Of a DNA stretch of 13,803 bases, positions 1 through 8,357 are shown piece by piece (positions within the stretch are counted from its first letter, which is position 1; each line of letters begins with the position of its first letter). Both the position numbers and the translations under genes were made by a program. Source of the stretch: Bacteroidota bacterium (GTDB lineage: Bacteria; Bacteroidota; Ignavibacteria; Ignavibacteriales; Melioribacteraceae); NCBI GenBank assembly GCA_023381535.1, contig JAMCSN010000378.1, positions 1 through 13,803 on the forward strand, given 5' to 3'. Below the pieces are notes generated by a model that worked only from the letters and a program-made list of their open reading frames with translations, did not search any database and was not told where the DNA came from.

Positions 1-479
1 TTCCCATCGGCAAGTTGTAACGGAATCATGTTCATATCTCGTTCTTTCACATATTTCTTCGTTAGTTCACCAACCTCTTCTTTAAACTTCGTAAGTGCAT
101 TTTTCCATTTTTTTGTGTTATATATCTTTACAACGCTTAAAGCTGCTTTTGAAATAGCATAATGAGCCCGTGGACTATTTACCGGCAGAGTCGGATCATC
201 AGGGTTGTAATCAGCTATTCTTGCATGTACGAATTGATGTAAAACCTGCCTCCTTACCGTCTCGCGTGTATTGGGAGCATAAGTTCGGTTATATTGCTTC
301 GCCATAAAATTCATAATACCTTTGGTAACTTGCAAACTTATACGACGGGCATCGTTCCATGAATCGTTCTTTTTGATGCCGCATAATGCAAGCAACGTTA
401 AGGCGGACATCTCATTTTGCTGTGCTGATGGCAGGCCAAGTTCCCGCAATATTGATTTTGCTTCCTCTATTTTACTCAT
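1..479 (-). CDS. BsuBI/PstI-family type II restriction endonuclease, N-terminal part
   Basis: The frame opens with ATG at 479 and stays open for 159 codons to the window edge, so the 3' part is missing. The protein begins MSKIEEAKSILRELGLPSAQ and contains NTRETVRRQVLHQFV and YNPDDPTLPVNSPRAHYAI. I recognise this as the helix-turn-helix N-terminal domain of the BsuBI/PstI endonuclease family, whose members are about 315-330 residues and cut CTGCAG. The catalytic PD-(D/E)XK-like C-terminal domain would lie beyond position 1 and cannot be checked. The start overlaps the methyltransferase stop in an ATGA (start 479-477, stop 478-476), which suggests translational coupling, so the nuclease is made only after its protective methylase. 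Family assignment is strong; the exact recognition sequence and activity are inferred. Confidence 0.88.
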   Translation of the reverse strand, partial: MSKIEEAKSILRELGLPSAQQNEMSALTLLALCGIKKNDSWNDARRISLQVTKGIMNFMAKQYNRTYAPNTRETVRRQVLHQFVHARIADYNPDDPTLPVNSPRAHYAISKAALSVVKIYNTKKWKNALTKFKEEVGELTKKYVKERDMNMIPLQLADG

Positions 480-2053
480 ACAAAGCTCGGTTCCTTATGC
501 TGTTCGAAAAATCGGTATACAATCGAATCTACTATCGATGGGGCGAAGTTGTTGTTCAATATTAACGCATTTCCGATTTCTTTGATTGTCTCAAGTGGTG
601 GTAAGGGCATCTCCCGTAATTCTGTTGCACTTACATTGATATTACCATTGAATGTCCTGAAGTAAATATCAAACAACGAGCTATTTAATAATGTAGATAG
701 ACCTAGAATTTCATTTCGATCAAGATGACCATTAGGACGGTAGATATAGTTGAGATGATTTTCTACACCAATCACATCGGTGTCCACCGAATCAGCAAAA
801 TACGGCGTTGCAATCAGTCTGCTTTTATCATCCTTAGAACTGAAACGGCGAAGGAGTATATAATTTTTGTTAGGAATCAATATCGGTTTCGTCTGGCCGC
901 ACACCTGAATGTATTGTCCTTTGCCATTTTTATCAACCGGCCACATCCAGCTCATTTTCGTAGTGTTATATAATAAATAGAGCGGTGCAAGCTGGATATC
1001 TTGCTTTGGTTCGGAATATATATATCGTTTCGCTCGAAACAACACGACGGGACCTGTTGAAATCTGAATGTTGTACGCATTCAAATTACCTTTCCATGAT
1101 TTGAACAGACGAACAACTTTTGCCTCTACGTCGGAGACGGGCAGGTGAAGTATCTTTTGATGAGAAGTTTGGTCAAATAATTCATCCAGATAAAACGTTC
1201 GCTCAGATCGCTGTTCCAAGTCCCATGCACCATGGGATGATGAGACCACAACAGAATTTCGCTTCCCGTTTATCTTACTTCTCCGTGCAAAAATAATCAC
1301 ATTCTCCTGAAGCACATCATCTTTTTGAAATGCTTCCTTTCTAGACTCAAAAAGGTGTACGAAATCAAGTTGGACTAGTGAAAAGAATTTTTCTCGAAAG
1401 AGCCGGAAATAAAGCCCGGAAGTAAAACTTCTTGGAGTGATAAAAATAAGCTGACCGTTCTCTTTTAACAATGTCGCTGCGGTATATAAAAATATGGAGT
1501 AGATATTCGGCTGACCATGTACTATCGAATCCGATACTCTTGCCCTGCTATCTTTCGTTTGCATCTTAAAATATGGGGGGTTGGCGATGACGAGATCATA
1601 GTTTTCAACCTTACGATCTTGATTTTCAAGTGTATCCGAATTCGCAAGCACGAAATCGCTTTGGTGAAGTATGTAAGTAAACTTCACCCCTCGAACGTGA
1701 AGCCATTTTTTAAGATAATTGAGTGAAACCTCCGTGAAAGGTATCACTGTACGATCTGTTTCATAAACTACAATCTCAATTTCATCTGGTTGTTTTTGGG
1801 AATTGAGAACTGCTTCAATCACGGCACAAGAAAGCACTCCCGTTCCACACCCAGGATCAAGTATCTTCAACTTAGAACCAACACATTTATATAAACTCGC
1901 CATGAAAGACGCAATTTTAAGAGGGGTAAAGAATTGACCGTATTTCTTTTTATGAACAACTGTAACTAAAGAGCTATAATGTGCACTGAGTCTATCTGCA
2001 AACGAACTGGGTAATTCATTTTTTATTGGTGCAGTGTCAATAACATTTTTCAT
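476..2053 (-). CDS. BsuBI/PstI-type DNA adenine-N6 methyltransferase
   Basis: A 525-residue SAM-dependent DNA methyltransferase. Visible motifs in order are YGQFFTP (motif X, residues 38-44), LDPGCGTG (SAM-binding motif I, 65-72) and IANPPY (catalytic motif IV, 156-161), followed by a long C-terminal region that would hold target recognition. The order X-I-IV-target domain is that of gamma-class N6-adenine methylases, the class of M.BsuBI and M.PstI (each about 500 residues). The stretches ITPRSFTSG (205-213) and FESRKEAFQKDDVLQENVI (234-252) are also typical of this group. It should methylate adenine in the site cut by the downstream endonuclease, probably CTGCAG, protecting host DNA. The ATG at 2053 has no evident ribosome-binding site. 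The gene lies 94 bp downstream of comM and may have its own promoter. Specificity is inferred from the partner gene. Confidence 0.93.
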   Translation of the reverse strand: MKNVIDTAPIKNELPSSFADRLSAHYSSLVTVVHKKKYGQFFTPLKIASFMASLYKCVGSKLKILDPGCGTGVLSCAVIEAVLNSQKQPDEIEIVVYETDRTVIPFTEVSLNYLKKWLHVRGVKFTYILHQSDFVLANSDTLENQDRKVENYDLVIANPPYFKMQTKDSRARVSDSIVHGQPNIYSIFLYTAATLLKENGQLIFITPRSFTSGLYFRLFREKFFSLVQLDFVHLFESRKEAFQKDDVLQENVIIFARRSKINGKRNSVVVSSSHGAWDLEQRSERTFYLDELFDQTSHQKILHLPVSDVEAKVVRLFKSWKGNLNAYNIQISTGPVVLFRAKRYIYSEPKQDIQLAPLYLLYNTTKMSWMWPVDKNGKGQYIQVCGQTKPILIPNKNYILLRRFSSKDDKSRLIATPYFADSVDTDVIGVENHLNYIYRPNGHLDRNEILGLSTLLNSSLFDIYFRTFNGNINVSATELREMPLPPLETIKEIGNALILNNNFAPSIVDSIVYRFFEQHKEPSFV

Positions 2054-2064
2054 ATGCAGCTATC

Positions 2065-2117
2065 AGTTAATTTTAACTACCGAACAAATGAAAGATAAAA
2101 AAATTGGTTCTTACAAA
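2065..2117 (-). promoter_or_regulatory. possible promoter and inverted-repeat operator of the R-M operon
   Basis: Read on the minus strand, TATCTTTC (2097-2090) matches seven of eight positions of the Bacteroidota -7 element TAnnTTTG. A TTTG lies 16 bp upstream (2117-2114), slightly closer than usual. Just downstream is an inverted repeat with arms AGTTAA and TTAACT around two bases (2065-2078), ending 11 bp before the methyltransferase start. Its place between a likely transcription start and the gene would suit an operator that delays or limits expression. No controller-protein gene is visible. Short AT-rich palindromes are common by chance, so this is tentative. Confidence 0.25.
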
Positions 2118-2147
2118 AAAGAAAGTTTATTCCAATTCTAATAATTA

Positions 2148-3686
2148 TTAATGGCCCCACAATTCGCGGTCGAGCGAGCGGTATTGTATTGCTTCCGAAA
2201 TATGCTGCGGCTGAATATTTTCCGTTCCATCCAAATCGGCAATAGTGCGGCTGACCTTGATAATCCTATCGTAAGCGCGTGCCGAAAGTCCTAAACGTGT
2301 CATCGCCATCTTTAATAAATCTTCACTCTGATCTGTTAACTTGCAGAATTTTCTAAGCTCCTTGGAACTCATGTCTGCATTTTTATAAATACTTTTGAGT
2401 CCTTCAAATCTTTTTTGTTGAATTTTTCTTGCTTGTATAACTCGTTCACGTATGCTTGCCGATTTTTCACCGCTTGATGCAGATGCAAGTTCTTTAAATT
2501 TAACCGCGGGCACTTCAATGTGAATGTCTATTCGATCCAGCAGCGGTCCGGAAATTCTTGCCATATATTTTTGAATCTGTGATGTGTTGCAAGTGCATTC
2601 TTTATTCGGATCAGTAAAATATCCGCACGGACAAGGATTCATTGCAGCGGCTAACATAAAATTTGCCGGGAACTCCAAAGACATTTTTGAACGGCTGACT
2701 GTTACTTTGTAATCTTCCAACGGCTGCCGCAAAACTTCCAAAACATTTTTTTTGAATTCAGGAAGTTCATCTAAGAATAAAACTCCGTGATGAGCGTATG
2801 AAACTTCGCCGGGTCGCGGTATCGTTCCGCCGCCGATCAATGCCGCATCTGAAACTGTATGATGAGGACTTCGGAATGGTCTTTCCGTTATCAGTGCTTT
2901 ATCTTTTTGCAGAATGCCTGCTACGGAATGAATCTTGGTTGTTTCCAAAGCCTCTTCAAAATTGAGCGGCGGCAAAATAGAAGGCAGCCGTTTTGCAAGC
3001 ATAGTTTTTCCAGAACCGGGAGGACCGATCATCAAAATGTTATGCCCGCCGGCAGCAGAGATTTCCAAAGCGCGCTTAACGTTCTCCTGCCCTTTCACAT
3101 CCGAAAAATCGAGCATGTAAGTATTGATCTGCGAGAAGAGTTCATCTTTGTCGGTGAAGACCGGTGTAAAATCTTCATCACCGTTTAAGAGTTGTATCAC
3201 TTCGTTCAAATTTCGCAACCCGTAAACTTCAATGCCGTCAACGATCGAAGCTTCTTTAACTGAATCAGCGGGGAGAATAATTCTTTTGGTTTTTTTTCTG
3301 CGTCCTTCAACAGCAATTGGCAATGCACCCTTTATTTTGCGGAGAGTTCCGTCGAGTGATAACTCGCCAAGAATAAATGTTTCAGAAAGCAAATCTTGAT
3401 TAACAATTTCTGCTGCAGACAAAATTCCTATTGCAATCGGCAAATCAAACGAACTTCCCTCTTTCTTAATATCTGCCGGCGCGAGATTTATTGTAATTTT
3501 TTTGACTGGGAACTCTATTCCGGAATTCTTGATTGCAGCGGTTACCCTTTCGCGGCTTTCTTTTACGGTGTTATCTGGTAAACCGACAATTGTAAAACCC
3601 GGGATTTGTTTTTCGAAATGAGTTTCAACTTCTACAACGTACGCATCAATGCCGTAGGTCGAACCGGAAAGAACTTTGGAAAACAT
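2148..3686 (-). CDS. comM: ComM/YifB-family AAA+ ATPase (Mg chelatase-like)
   Basis: A 512-residue protein, full length for the family. The N-terminal ChlI/Lon-like domain begins [20 protein letters not shown] and includes GFTIVGLPD (30-38) and KESRERV. The AAA+ core has Walker A GPPGSGKT (221-228), Walker B LFLDE (303-307), the ComM signature [10 protein letters not shown] (271-280) and GPLLDRIDI (380-388). A four-cysteine patch (C352, C354, C364, C366) sits in the chelatase region. The C-terminal helical domain ends YRSLDRELW, as is usual. ComM is a hexameric branch-migration helicase that promotes integration of incoming DNA during natural transformation. I chose the ATG at 3686, preceded by a GGGGG-rich stretch, because family members start at this residue; a TTG at 3701 would add five residues. 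A terminator separates it from nuoI, so it is probably transcribed on its own. Confidence 0.95.
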   Translation of the reverse strand: MFSKVLSGSTYGIDAYVVEVETHFEKQIPGFTIVGLPDNTVKESRERVTAAIKNSGIEFPVKKITINLAPADIKKEGSSFDLPIAIGILSAAEIVNQDLLSETFILGELSLDGTLRKIKGALPIAVEGRRKKTKRIILPADSVKEASIVDGIEVYGLRNLNEVIQLLNGDEDFTPVFTDKDELFSQINTYMLDFSDVKGQENVKRALEISAAGGHNILMIGPPGSGKTMLAKRLPSILPPLNFEEALETTKIHSVAGILQKDKALITERPFRSPHHTVSDAALIGGGTIPRPGEVSYAHHGVLFLDELPEFKKNVLEVLRQPLEDYKVTVSRSKMSLEFPANFMLAAAMNPCPCGYFTDPNKECTCNTSQIQKYMARISGPLLDRIDIHIEVPAVKFKELASASSGEKSASIRERVIQARKIQQKRFEGLKSIYKNADMSSKELRKFCKLTDQSEDLLKMAMTRLGLSARAYDRIIKVSRTIADLDGTENIQPQHISEAIQYRSLDRELWGH

Positions 3687-3710
3687 CTTGGGTTCCCCCA
3701 ATTGTTACTT

Positions 3711-3739
3711 CAAACTAACAAAATTTTTCGTAAAACAAA
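3711..3739 (-). promoter_or_regulatory. possible comM promoter
   Basis: On the minus strand TTAGTTTG (3718-3711) agrees with TAnnTTTG at all but one fixed position. A TTTG lies 17 bp upstream (3739-3736), inside the U-tract of the nuoI terminator. A transcript would start near 3704 and give a leader of about 18 nt before the ATG at 3686. The terminator just upstream means comM needs a promoter here, but the -7 match is imperfect. Confidence 0.35.
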
Positions 3740-3761
3740 AAACCCCGACAGAGCCGGGGTT
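3731..3761 (-). terminator. intrinsic terminator after nuoI
   Basis: In the minus-strand transcript, AACCCCG (3761-3755) pairs perfectly with CGGGGTT (3747-3741) across a seven-base loop, and a U-rich run (TTTTTGTTTTA, 3741-3731) follows directly. It begins 18 bp after the nuoI stop and ends before comM, closing the peptidase-nuoGHI transcription unit. Confidence 0.92.
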
Positions 3762-3779
3762 AGATAGAAACTGAAAATC

Positions 3780-4274
3780 TTATTTGAACCTTCGTAGAAA
3801 TTCCAAACGATCCCGTAAATTATCAACAGGAACTAAAAGCTTATCTTTGCCGTAAATTGCATCGCTGCGCTTCTGAAATACCAGCTCATAATCTTTACTC
3901 ATCACAATCGCTTCCTCCGGACAAACTTCTTCGCAGAAACCGCAGAAGATGCAGCGCAGCATATTGATCTCAAATCTTTCCGGATATCTTTCCTTCTCCG
4001 CAGTTGTTTCTCCCGCTTGGACTTCGATTGCCAATGCCGGGCAAACTCGCGAACATAAACCGCACGCAACGCAACGTTCAACTCCGTTTTTCTCTTGTAC
4101 TAAAACCGGGCGACCGCGATACGATGCTGGCGGCTCAAACTTTACTTCTGGATATTGAAGCGTAACATTCGGTCGAAACATATTCTTCAGCGTGAGCGCC
4201 ATACCTTTTGCAATTTCCGGTATGTATAGCTTTCCTAAAATGCTTAAATCTTTTTCTCTTTTCTTAACCGACAT
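3780..4274 (-). CDS. nuoI: NADH-quinone oxidoreductase subunit I (complex I)
   Basis: A 164-residue ferredoxin-like subunit of respiratory complex I. It shows two perfect [4Fe-4S] motifs: C68, C71, C74 with C78 followed by Pro (in [12 protein letters not shown]), and C108, C111, C114 with C118 (in [12 protein letters not shown]). These correspond to clusters N6a and N6b, which pass electrons from NuoG towards the quinone-reducing cluster N2. There is no membrane segment; the N-terminal helical stretch that rests on the membrane arm is present (residues 10-35). The ATG at 4274 has AAGGA seven bases upstream. It is 19 bp downstream of nuoH and is the last gene before a strong terminator. No nuoJ follows, so the membrane-arm subunits must be encoded elsewhere. 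Confidence 0.97.
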   Translation of the reverse strand: MSVKKREKDLSILGKLYIPEIAKGMALTLKNMFRPNVTLQYPEVKFEPPASYRGRPVLVQEKNGVERCVACGLCSRVCPALAIEVQAGETTAEKERYPERFEINMLRCIFCGFCEEVCPEEAIVMSKDYELVFQKRSDAIYGKDKLLVPVDNLRDRLEFLRRFK

Positions 4275-4293
4275 TTTAAATCCTTCTCAGATT

Positions 4294-5325
4294 TTAAAGA
4301 TGGAATATCATTATCAACGCGGCAACCCAAACAATATTTATCAACGCAAGCGGAAACATAACTTTCCACCCAAGACTCATCAATTGATCGTATCGGAAAC
4401 GCGGCAAAGACCAGCGAACCCAAATAAAGAAAAATAGTATTGCGGCATTCTTAACAAAGAATGATGCAATTTGAATCAAGGTCGTTGCTGTAACTCCCAA
4501 TCCTAATTTATCAATGTAAGGAACTTGCCAGCCGCCAAGATAAAGTGTAACAATCATCGCGCTTGCGATAATCATGTTGGCGTACTCGGCAAGAAAGAAT
4601 CCGGCAAACTTGAATGAGCTGTATTCTGTGTGATAGCCACCAACAAGTTCAGGTTCTGCTTCAGGAAGATCGAAGGGTAATCTATTTGTTTCTGCAAATG
4701 CAGAAACGACGAACGTGATGAATCCTATCGGCTGAACAATTGCGTTCCACATCCAGCCGTATTGAGCGGCAACGATTTGCACCGGACTTAATGATTGCGA
4801 CAACAATAAAACTCCGGCTATTGAAAAACCCATTGAGACTTCGTACGAAATCATTTGAGCCGAAGAACGGATTCCACCAAGTAAAGAATATTTACTTCCA
4901 GATGACCAGCCGGCAAATGTAATTCCATAAACTCCAAGTGATGTTAACGCAAGCACGTAAAGAATTCCAATGTTAACGTCAGCCATGAACAAATTAATTT
5001 TGTAACCGAAAAGTTCTATCGGAGGACCAATCGGAATTACGGCGTATGTTGCGAATCCAACAAATACAGCAATGAACGGAGCCAAAGTGTGAAGCACTTT
5101 GTTGGAAGCCGTCGGCACAATATCTTCTTTCAATAATAATTTAAAAACATCTGCAAAGGGCTGAAGCAATCCTAACGGACCGACACGATTTGGACCGACT
5201 CTGTTTTGTACCCACGCGCTAATCTTTCTTTCAAAGTAAACGAGATATGCAACCGTAAGCAGCATGGCTACAATTGTAATTACAATTTTAATCAGCGAGA
5301 TAATTATGATTTCCCAAATGTTCAT
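4294..5325 (-). CDS. nuoH: NADH-quinone oxidoreductase subunit H (complex I membrane subunit)
   Basis: A 343-residue polytopic membrane protein with about eight hydrophobic helices, the normal size for NuoH/ND1. Diagnostic segments are ERKISAWVQNRVGPNRVGP (32-50) with PFADVFKLLLKED (56-68) in the first loop, AETNRLPFDLPEAEPELVGG (211-230) leading into YHTEYSS, and RWSLPRFRYDQLMSLGWK (304-321). The acidic loop around residues 222-234 helps form the quinone-binding cavity and couple electron transfer to ion pumping. The ATG at 5325 has GGAG nine bases upstream. The 59 bp between nuoG and nuoH holds most of a palindromic repeat, while nuoI follows after 19 bp. Function in complex I is certain at family level; the pumped ion is not deducible here. 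Confidence 0.97.
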   Translation of the reverse strand: MNIWEIIIISLIKIVITIVAMLLTVAYLVYFERKISAWVQNRVGPNRVGPLGLLQPFADVFKLLLKEDIVPTASNKVLHTLAPFIAVFVGFATYAVIPIGPPIELFGYKINLFMADVNIGILYVLALTSLGVYGITFAGWSSGSKYSLLGGIRSSAQMISYEVSMGFSIAGVLLLSQSLSPVQIVAAQYGWMWNAIVQPIGFITFVVSAFAETNRLPFDLPEAEPELVGGYHTEYSSFKFAGFFLAEYANMIIASAMIVTLYLGGWQVPYIDKLGLGVTATTLIQIASFFVKNAAILFFFIWVRWSLPRFRYDQLMSLGWKVMFPLALINIVWVAALIMIFHL

Positions 5326-5355
5326 TAAGTCGAACTCCGGTTAAATTATGTTGAC

Positions 5356-5395
5356 TGTCGTTCTCAATCCCGACAAGTCGGGATTCAGAGTGACA
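5356..5395. repeat. 40-bp imperfect palindrome at the nuoG/nuoH junction
   Basis: A near-complete palindrome: a perfect core of AATCCCGAC, AA, GTCGGGATT (5366-5385) with outer arms extending to TGTC/GACA, giving 16 of 19 paired positions overall. It resembles the REP-like CCCGAC/GTCGGG elements scattered through many Bacteroidota and Ignavibacteria genomes, which I recall as having a similar TGTCATTCTGAATCCCGAC form. No second copy occurs in this window, so its repetitive nature is inferred. It lacks a U-tract and sits inside an operon, so it more likely acts as an mRNA stem-loop than a terminator. Confidence 0.7.
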
Positions 5396-7061
5396 ATACA
5401 TTCTGATTTATTCTTAATTGAGCCCCTAGCTCACCAACATCATCGTAATCCAAACCTTTGAACGCTTCAACAGAATTTGAAATCTCCGCAAAAACATTTT
5501 CTGCCATTTCATATTTGAATTTATGTCCAAGCTGTGCAGAAAGAGATGTAAAAATTTTCCAGCTTGGTTTTGCATCGTATTTATGCCCTTGCATCCAGCG
5601 GTCGAACTTCGTTCCGAATTTGTCCCAGCGGCTCATGTTCATTCCGTCAATAGCTCTATCCATTTCAGTAGTTGATACTGCCGGACGAATACGCTGAACT
5701 CTTCCTTGGAAATTCACAAACGTTCCGTTCTTTTCCGCATACGCCGACACACCGAAAACAACATCTGCTAATGCCGTAGTTTTATTTTGATTCGTTGCAT
5801 GAACGATCAATAGATCAAGTTTGCTAATTGCTTGTTCAAATTCTTCGCTGAACGATGCCGGATCATCTTCCATAACATAAAGCGCTTTTATCTTTCCATC
5901 TTTGATCGCTCTCAAAATTCCTTCGAGACGCATTCCGCCGGAAGAAGGTTTTACTCCAACTAATTCAGCGCCTAAAGAATTCGGCGTTTTATCTTCTCTG
6001 ATCAAAATATCGTCTTGATCGCCTTCAACAACATGTTTCGAGAAATCGATACTTGTAACGCCAAGCGCTTTGGCAAGTTTTACCATCGCATAATTATCTT
6101 CACATGTTCCGTAAGCGGAACCAATGAAAGCGATTTCGCCGCTCTTAAATTCTTTGATTTTCCTCGTGGCAATTTTTATCGCGTCATCCCATTCGGTTTT
6201 TTGAAGCTGCCCTTCTTTTCTAATATATGCGCCGTCAATTCTGTCATCTGCATTTACATTTTTGAAAGTTTCCAATCGTCCTTTGTCGCACATCCAATAA
6301 TTGTTTACTTCTTCATTGTGTCGTGGAGTTAATCTGAGGATCTGGTTATTGCGAACCCAAATTTCGGTATTGCATCCGCGCGCACATCCGATGCAAACGG
6401 AATCTGTTTTAGACATTTCCCATACACGCGACTTAAATCTAAAATCTTGATTTGTTAGCGCGCCAACCGGACAAATGTCGGTTGTGTTTAATGTGTATGG
6501 ATTATCAAACGACTCGCCGGGGAAAGTTGTGATCGTTACATGATCTCCGCGCTGAACAAACGTGAGCTGATTTTGTTTTGCAATTTCATCAGAGAAACGG
6601 ATGCAGCGTGAGCACGATATGCAGCGTTCGCCGTCAAATTTTATGTAAGGACCAAGCTGAACGCGTTTATCTTTTCTTACTTTAATTTCTTCAAACCGAC
6701 TCTCGCCTGACCCGTTTGCGTATGCGTATTCTTGAAGTTTACATTCGCCGGCTTCATCGCAGATCGGGCAATCGAGCGGATGATTGATAAGAATAAATTC
6801 CATCACAGCGTTTCTAGCTTCATCGGCTTTCTGAGAATGTGTTTGAACTACCATTCCATCGGCGGCATAAGTTGAACACGCGATCGCAAGCTTCGGCATT
6901 TTTTCAATTTCGACTAAACATACACGGCAGTTACCGGAGATCGATAAACTCGGATGCCAGCAGAAATGTGGAATGTCTATCCCGGCATTTCTTGCGGCTT
7001 CAATTACTGTTTGGCCTTGTTTAAATTCGATTTGCTTTCCGTCAACAGTCAATGTCGGCAT
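5385..7061 (-). CDS. nuoG: NADH-quinone oxidoreductase subunit G, short form
   Basis: A 558-residue complex I subunit that carries electrons through the peripheral arm. In order: a ferredoxin-like domain with [2Fe-2S] ligands C34, C45, C48, C62; the H94-C98-C101-C107 motif for cluster N5; C147, C150, C153 with C197 for a [4Fe-4S]; then C223, C226, C230 with C258, the pattern of the extra cluster N7. The rest is a molybdopterin-oxidoreductase-like domain much shorter than in Thermus or E. coli NuoG (about 780-910 residues), though it keeps AYAEKNGTFVNFQGRVQ (440-456). The ATG at 7061 has AAGGA eight bases upstream and lies 11 bp after the M16 peptidase stop. Its last three codons and stop lie in a palindromic repeat. 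NuoE and NuoF are not adjacent. Confidence 0.95.
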   Translation of the reverse strand: MPTLTVDGKQIEFKQGQTVIEAARNAGIDIPHFCWHPSLSISGNCRVCLVEIEKMPKLAIACSTYAADGMVVQTHSQKADEARNAVMEFILINHPLDCPICDEAGECKLQEYAYANGSGESRFEEIKVRKDKRVQLGPYIKFDGERCISCSRCIRFSDEIAKQNQLTFVQRGDHVTITTFPGESFDNPYTLNTTDICPVGALTNQDFRFKSRVWEMSKTDSVCIGCARGCNTEIWVRNNQILRLTPRHNEEVNNYWMCDKGRLETFKNVNADDRIDGAYIRKEGQLQKTEWDDAIKIATRKIKEFKSGEIAFIGSAYGTCEDNYAMVKLAKALGVTSIDFSKHVVEGDQDDILIREDKTPNSLGAELVGVKPSSGGMRLEGILRAIKDGKIKALYVMEDDPASFSEEFEQAISKLDLLIVHATNQNKTTALADVVFGVSAYAEKNGTFVNFQGRVQRIRPAVSTTEMDRAIDGMNMSRWDKFGTKFDRWMQGHKYDAKPSWKIFTSLSAQLGHKFKYEMAENVFAEISNSVEAFKGLDYDDVGELGAQLRINQNVLSL

Positions 7062-7072
7062 TTTTGCTATCC

Positions 7073-8323
7073 TTAGGCAACTTTCTGAAGAAGTAAATTT
7101 TTCGAAGACAAAATTACTCTTGTTAGAGTACCATTTTCAAATATTTCGTTAGATAAATTTCTGATTTCTTCCGGCGATACCGCTTGAATATCCTTAACTG
7201 TTTCTTCCACAGACTTAATCTTTCCAAAATAGATTACCGATTGAGCCAATCTCAACATTCTATTAGTAGTGCTTTCCAAACTCATCAGCATACTTCCGAT
7301 CAGATATTCTTTTGCGCGGCTTAATTCAATTTGTCCAACTTTTTTCTTTTTGATTTTTTCCAGTTCTTCAAATATCAAATCCTCGGCTTTATGAACGGAC
7401 TTATCGTTGGTTGATAAATAAACTCCGAACGTTGAAATATCAAAAAAGGAATTGACAAAAGTATTTATCTGGTATCCGATCCCGTGCTCTTCACGGATTT
7501 TCTGAAACATGCGCGAACTGCTCCCTTCTCCCAAGATATGAGAGAGAACACTCACAGCGTTTCTTTTTTTCTCTTTGATTCCGTATGTCGGCTTTCCCAA
7601 AATGTAATGAACTTGCTGAGTATCTTTTTCGACATAAAGATCAGTGGTCGGAGTGATTACCAGATCGCGCTTCTTGTTATTCTCAAGTTTGAATTTCTTT
7701 GCGACATATTTTTTTGCGTATTTGATCAAATCATTGTGTTCGATATTGCCGGACGCAACAATGAAGAATCTATCGGCAGTGTAATTCTCTTTTACGAAGT
7801 TGAAAAGATCTTTTTGTTTGAACGACCGCAGATTTTTTTCCGTGCCGATGATCGGCATGCCAAGTGAGTTGCCGGCAAATACATTGCTTTCAAATTTGTC
7901 AAATATTAATTCTTCCGGTGAATCCTCGATGTCGTACAATTCGTCAATTACAACCTTGGATTCTTTCTCAATCTCTTTTGAATTGAACACGGAATTCTGG
8001 ACCATGTCGGCAAGAACTTCAAATGTTTTTTCGAGATGCCGGTTTAATCCCCTTCCGTAAAAACAAGTATGTTCTTTTGACGTGAACGCATTCAAATAAC
8101 CGCCGAGCGATTCAATATCTTCGGCAATTTTTCTTGCCGAGCGTTTCTTCGTCCCTTTAAAAAACATGTGTTCAAGGAAATGACAAATGCCGCTGTTCTC
8201 CGGCGTTTCATCCCGCGAGCCGACATTAAACCAAAATCCAAGCGAGAAAGAATTAACGTAGTTTATTTTTTCGGAGATTATTTTTATTCCGTTGGGCAGT
8301 TGTGTGATCTTGATATTTTTCAA
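7073..8323 (-). CDS. M16-family zinc metallopeptidase (processing-peptidase-like)
   Basis: A 416-residue protein with the inverted zinc motif HFLEH (H48, E51, H52) and a downstream glutamate in VIDE (E128) as the likely third zinc ligand. This is the active pattern of M16B peptidases such as YmxG-type enzymes and the beta subunit of mitochondrial processing peptidase. GEGSSSRMFQKIREEHGIGY is the conserved C-terminal-half motif. There is no signal peptide, so it is probably cytoplasmic; the natural substrate is unknown. The start must be TTG at 8323: upstream in frame is a stop (8336-8338) with no ATG, and no early internal Met exists. A promoter-like sequence lies 35 bp upstream. Only 11 bp separate it from nuoG, so the two are surely cotranscribed; whether it helps complex I biogenesis is speculation. 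Confidence 0.92.
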   Translation of the reverse strand: MKNIKITQLPNGIKIISEKINYVNSFSLGFWFNVGSRDETPENSGICHFLEHMFFKGTKKRSARKIAEDIESLGGYLNAFTSKEHTCFYGRGLNRHLEKTFEVLADMVQNSVFNSKEIEKESKVVIDELYDIEDSPEELIFDKFESNVFAGNSLGMPIIGTEKNLRSFKQKDLFNFVKENYTADRFFIVASGNIEHNDLIKYAKKYVAKKFKLENNKKRDLVITPTTDLYVEKDTQQVHYILGKPTYGIKEKKRNAVSVLSHILGEGSSSRMFQKIREEHGIGYQINTFVNSFFDISTFGVYLSTNDKSVHKAEDLIFEELEKIKKKKVGQIELSRAKEYLIGSMLMSLESTTNRMLRLAQSVIYFGKIKSVEETVKDIQAVSPEEIRNLSNEIFENGTLTRVILSSKNLLLQKVA

Positions 8324-8357
8324 AAAGAAATGTCTTTAGATGTTTTAAAATGCGAAG

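Noticed and set aside
322..585. Plus-strand open frame opposite the restriction-modification genes
   Set aside because: It is antisense to two well-supported genes, has no family features and no plausible ribosome-binding site. The same applies to all other plus-strand frames in the window.
3687..3701. TTG start extending ComM by five residues
   Set aside because: Family members begin at the ATG-encoded MFSKV position, and the G-rich stretch fits a ribosome-binding site for that ATG.
5326..5384. Possible continuation of nuoG past its stop, meaning a frameshifted longer NuoG
   Set aside because: Only 59 bp remain before nuoH, and the protein already ends with a normal-looking GLDYDDVGELGAQL segment. 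It is a short form, not a broken gene.
5356..5395. Intrinsic terminator between nuoG and nuoH
   Set aside because: The stem is strong, but no U-tract follows on either strand, and nuoH and nuoI have no evident promoter of their own.
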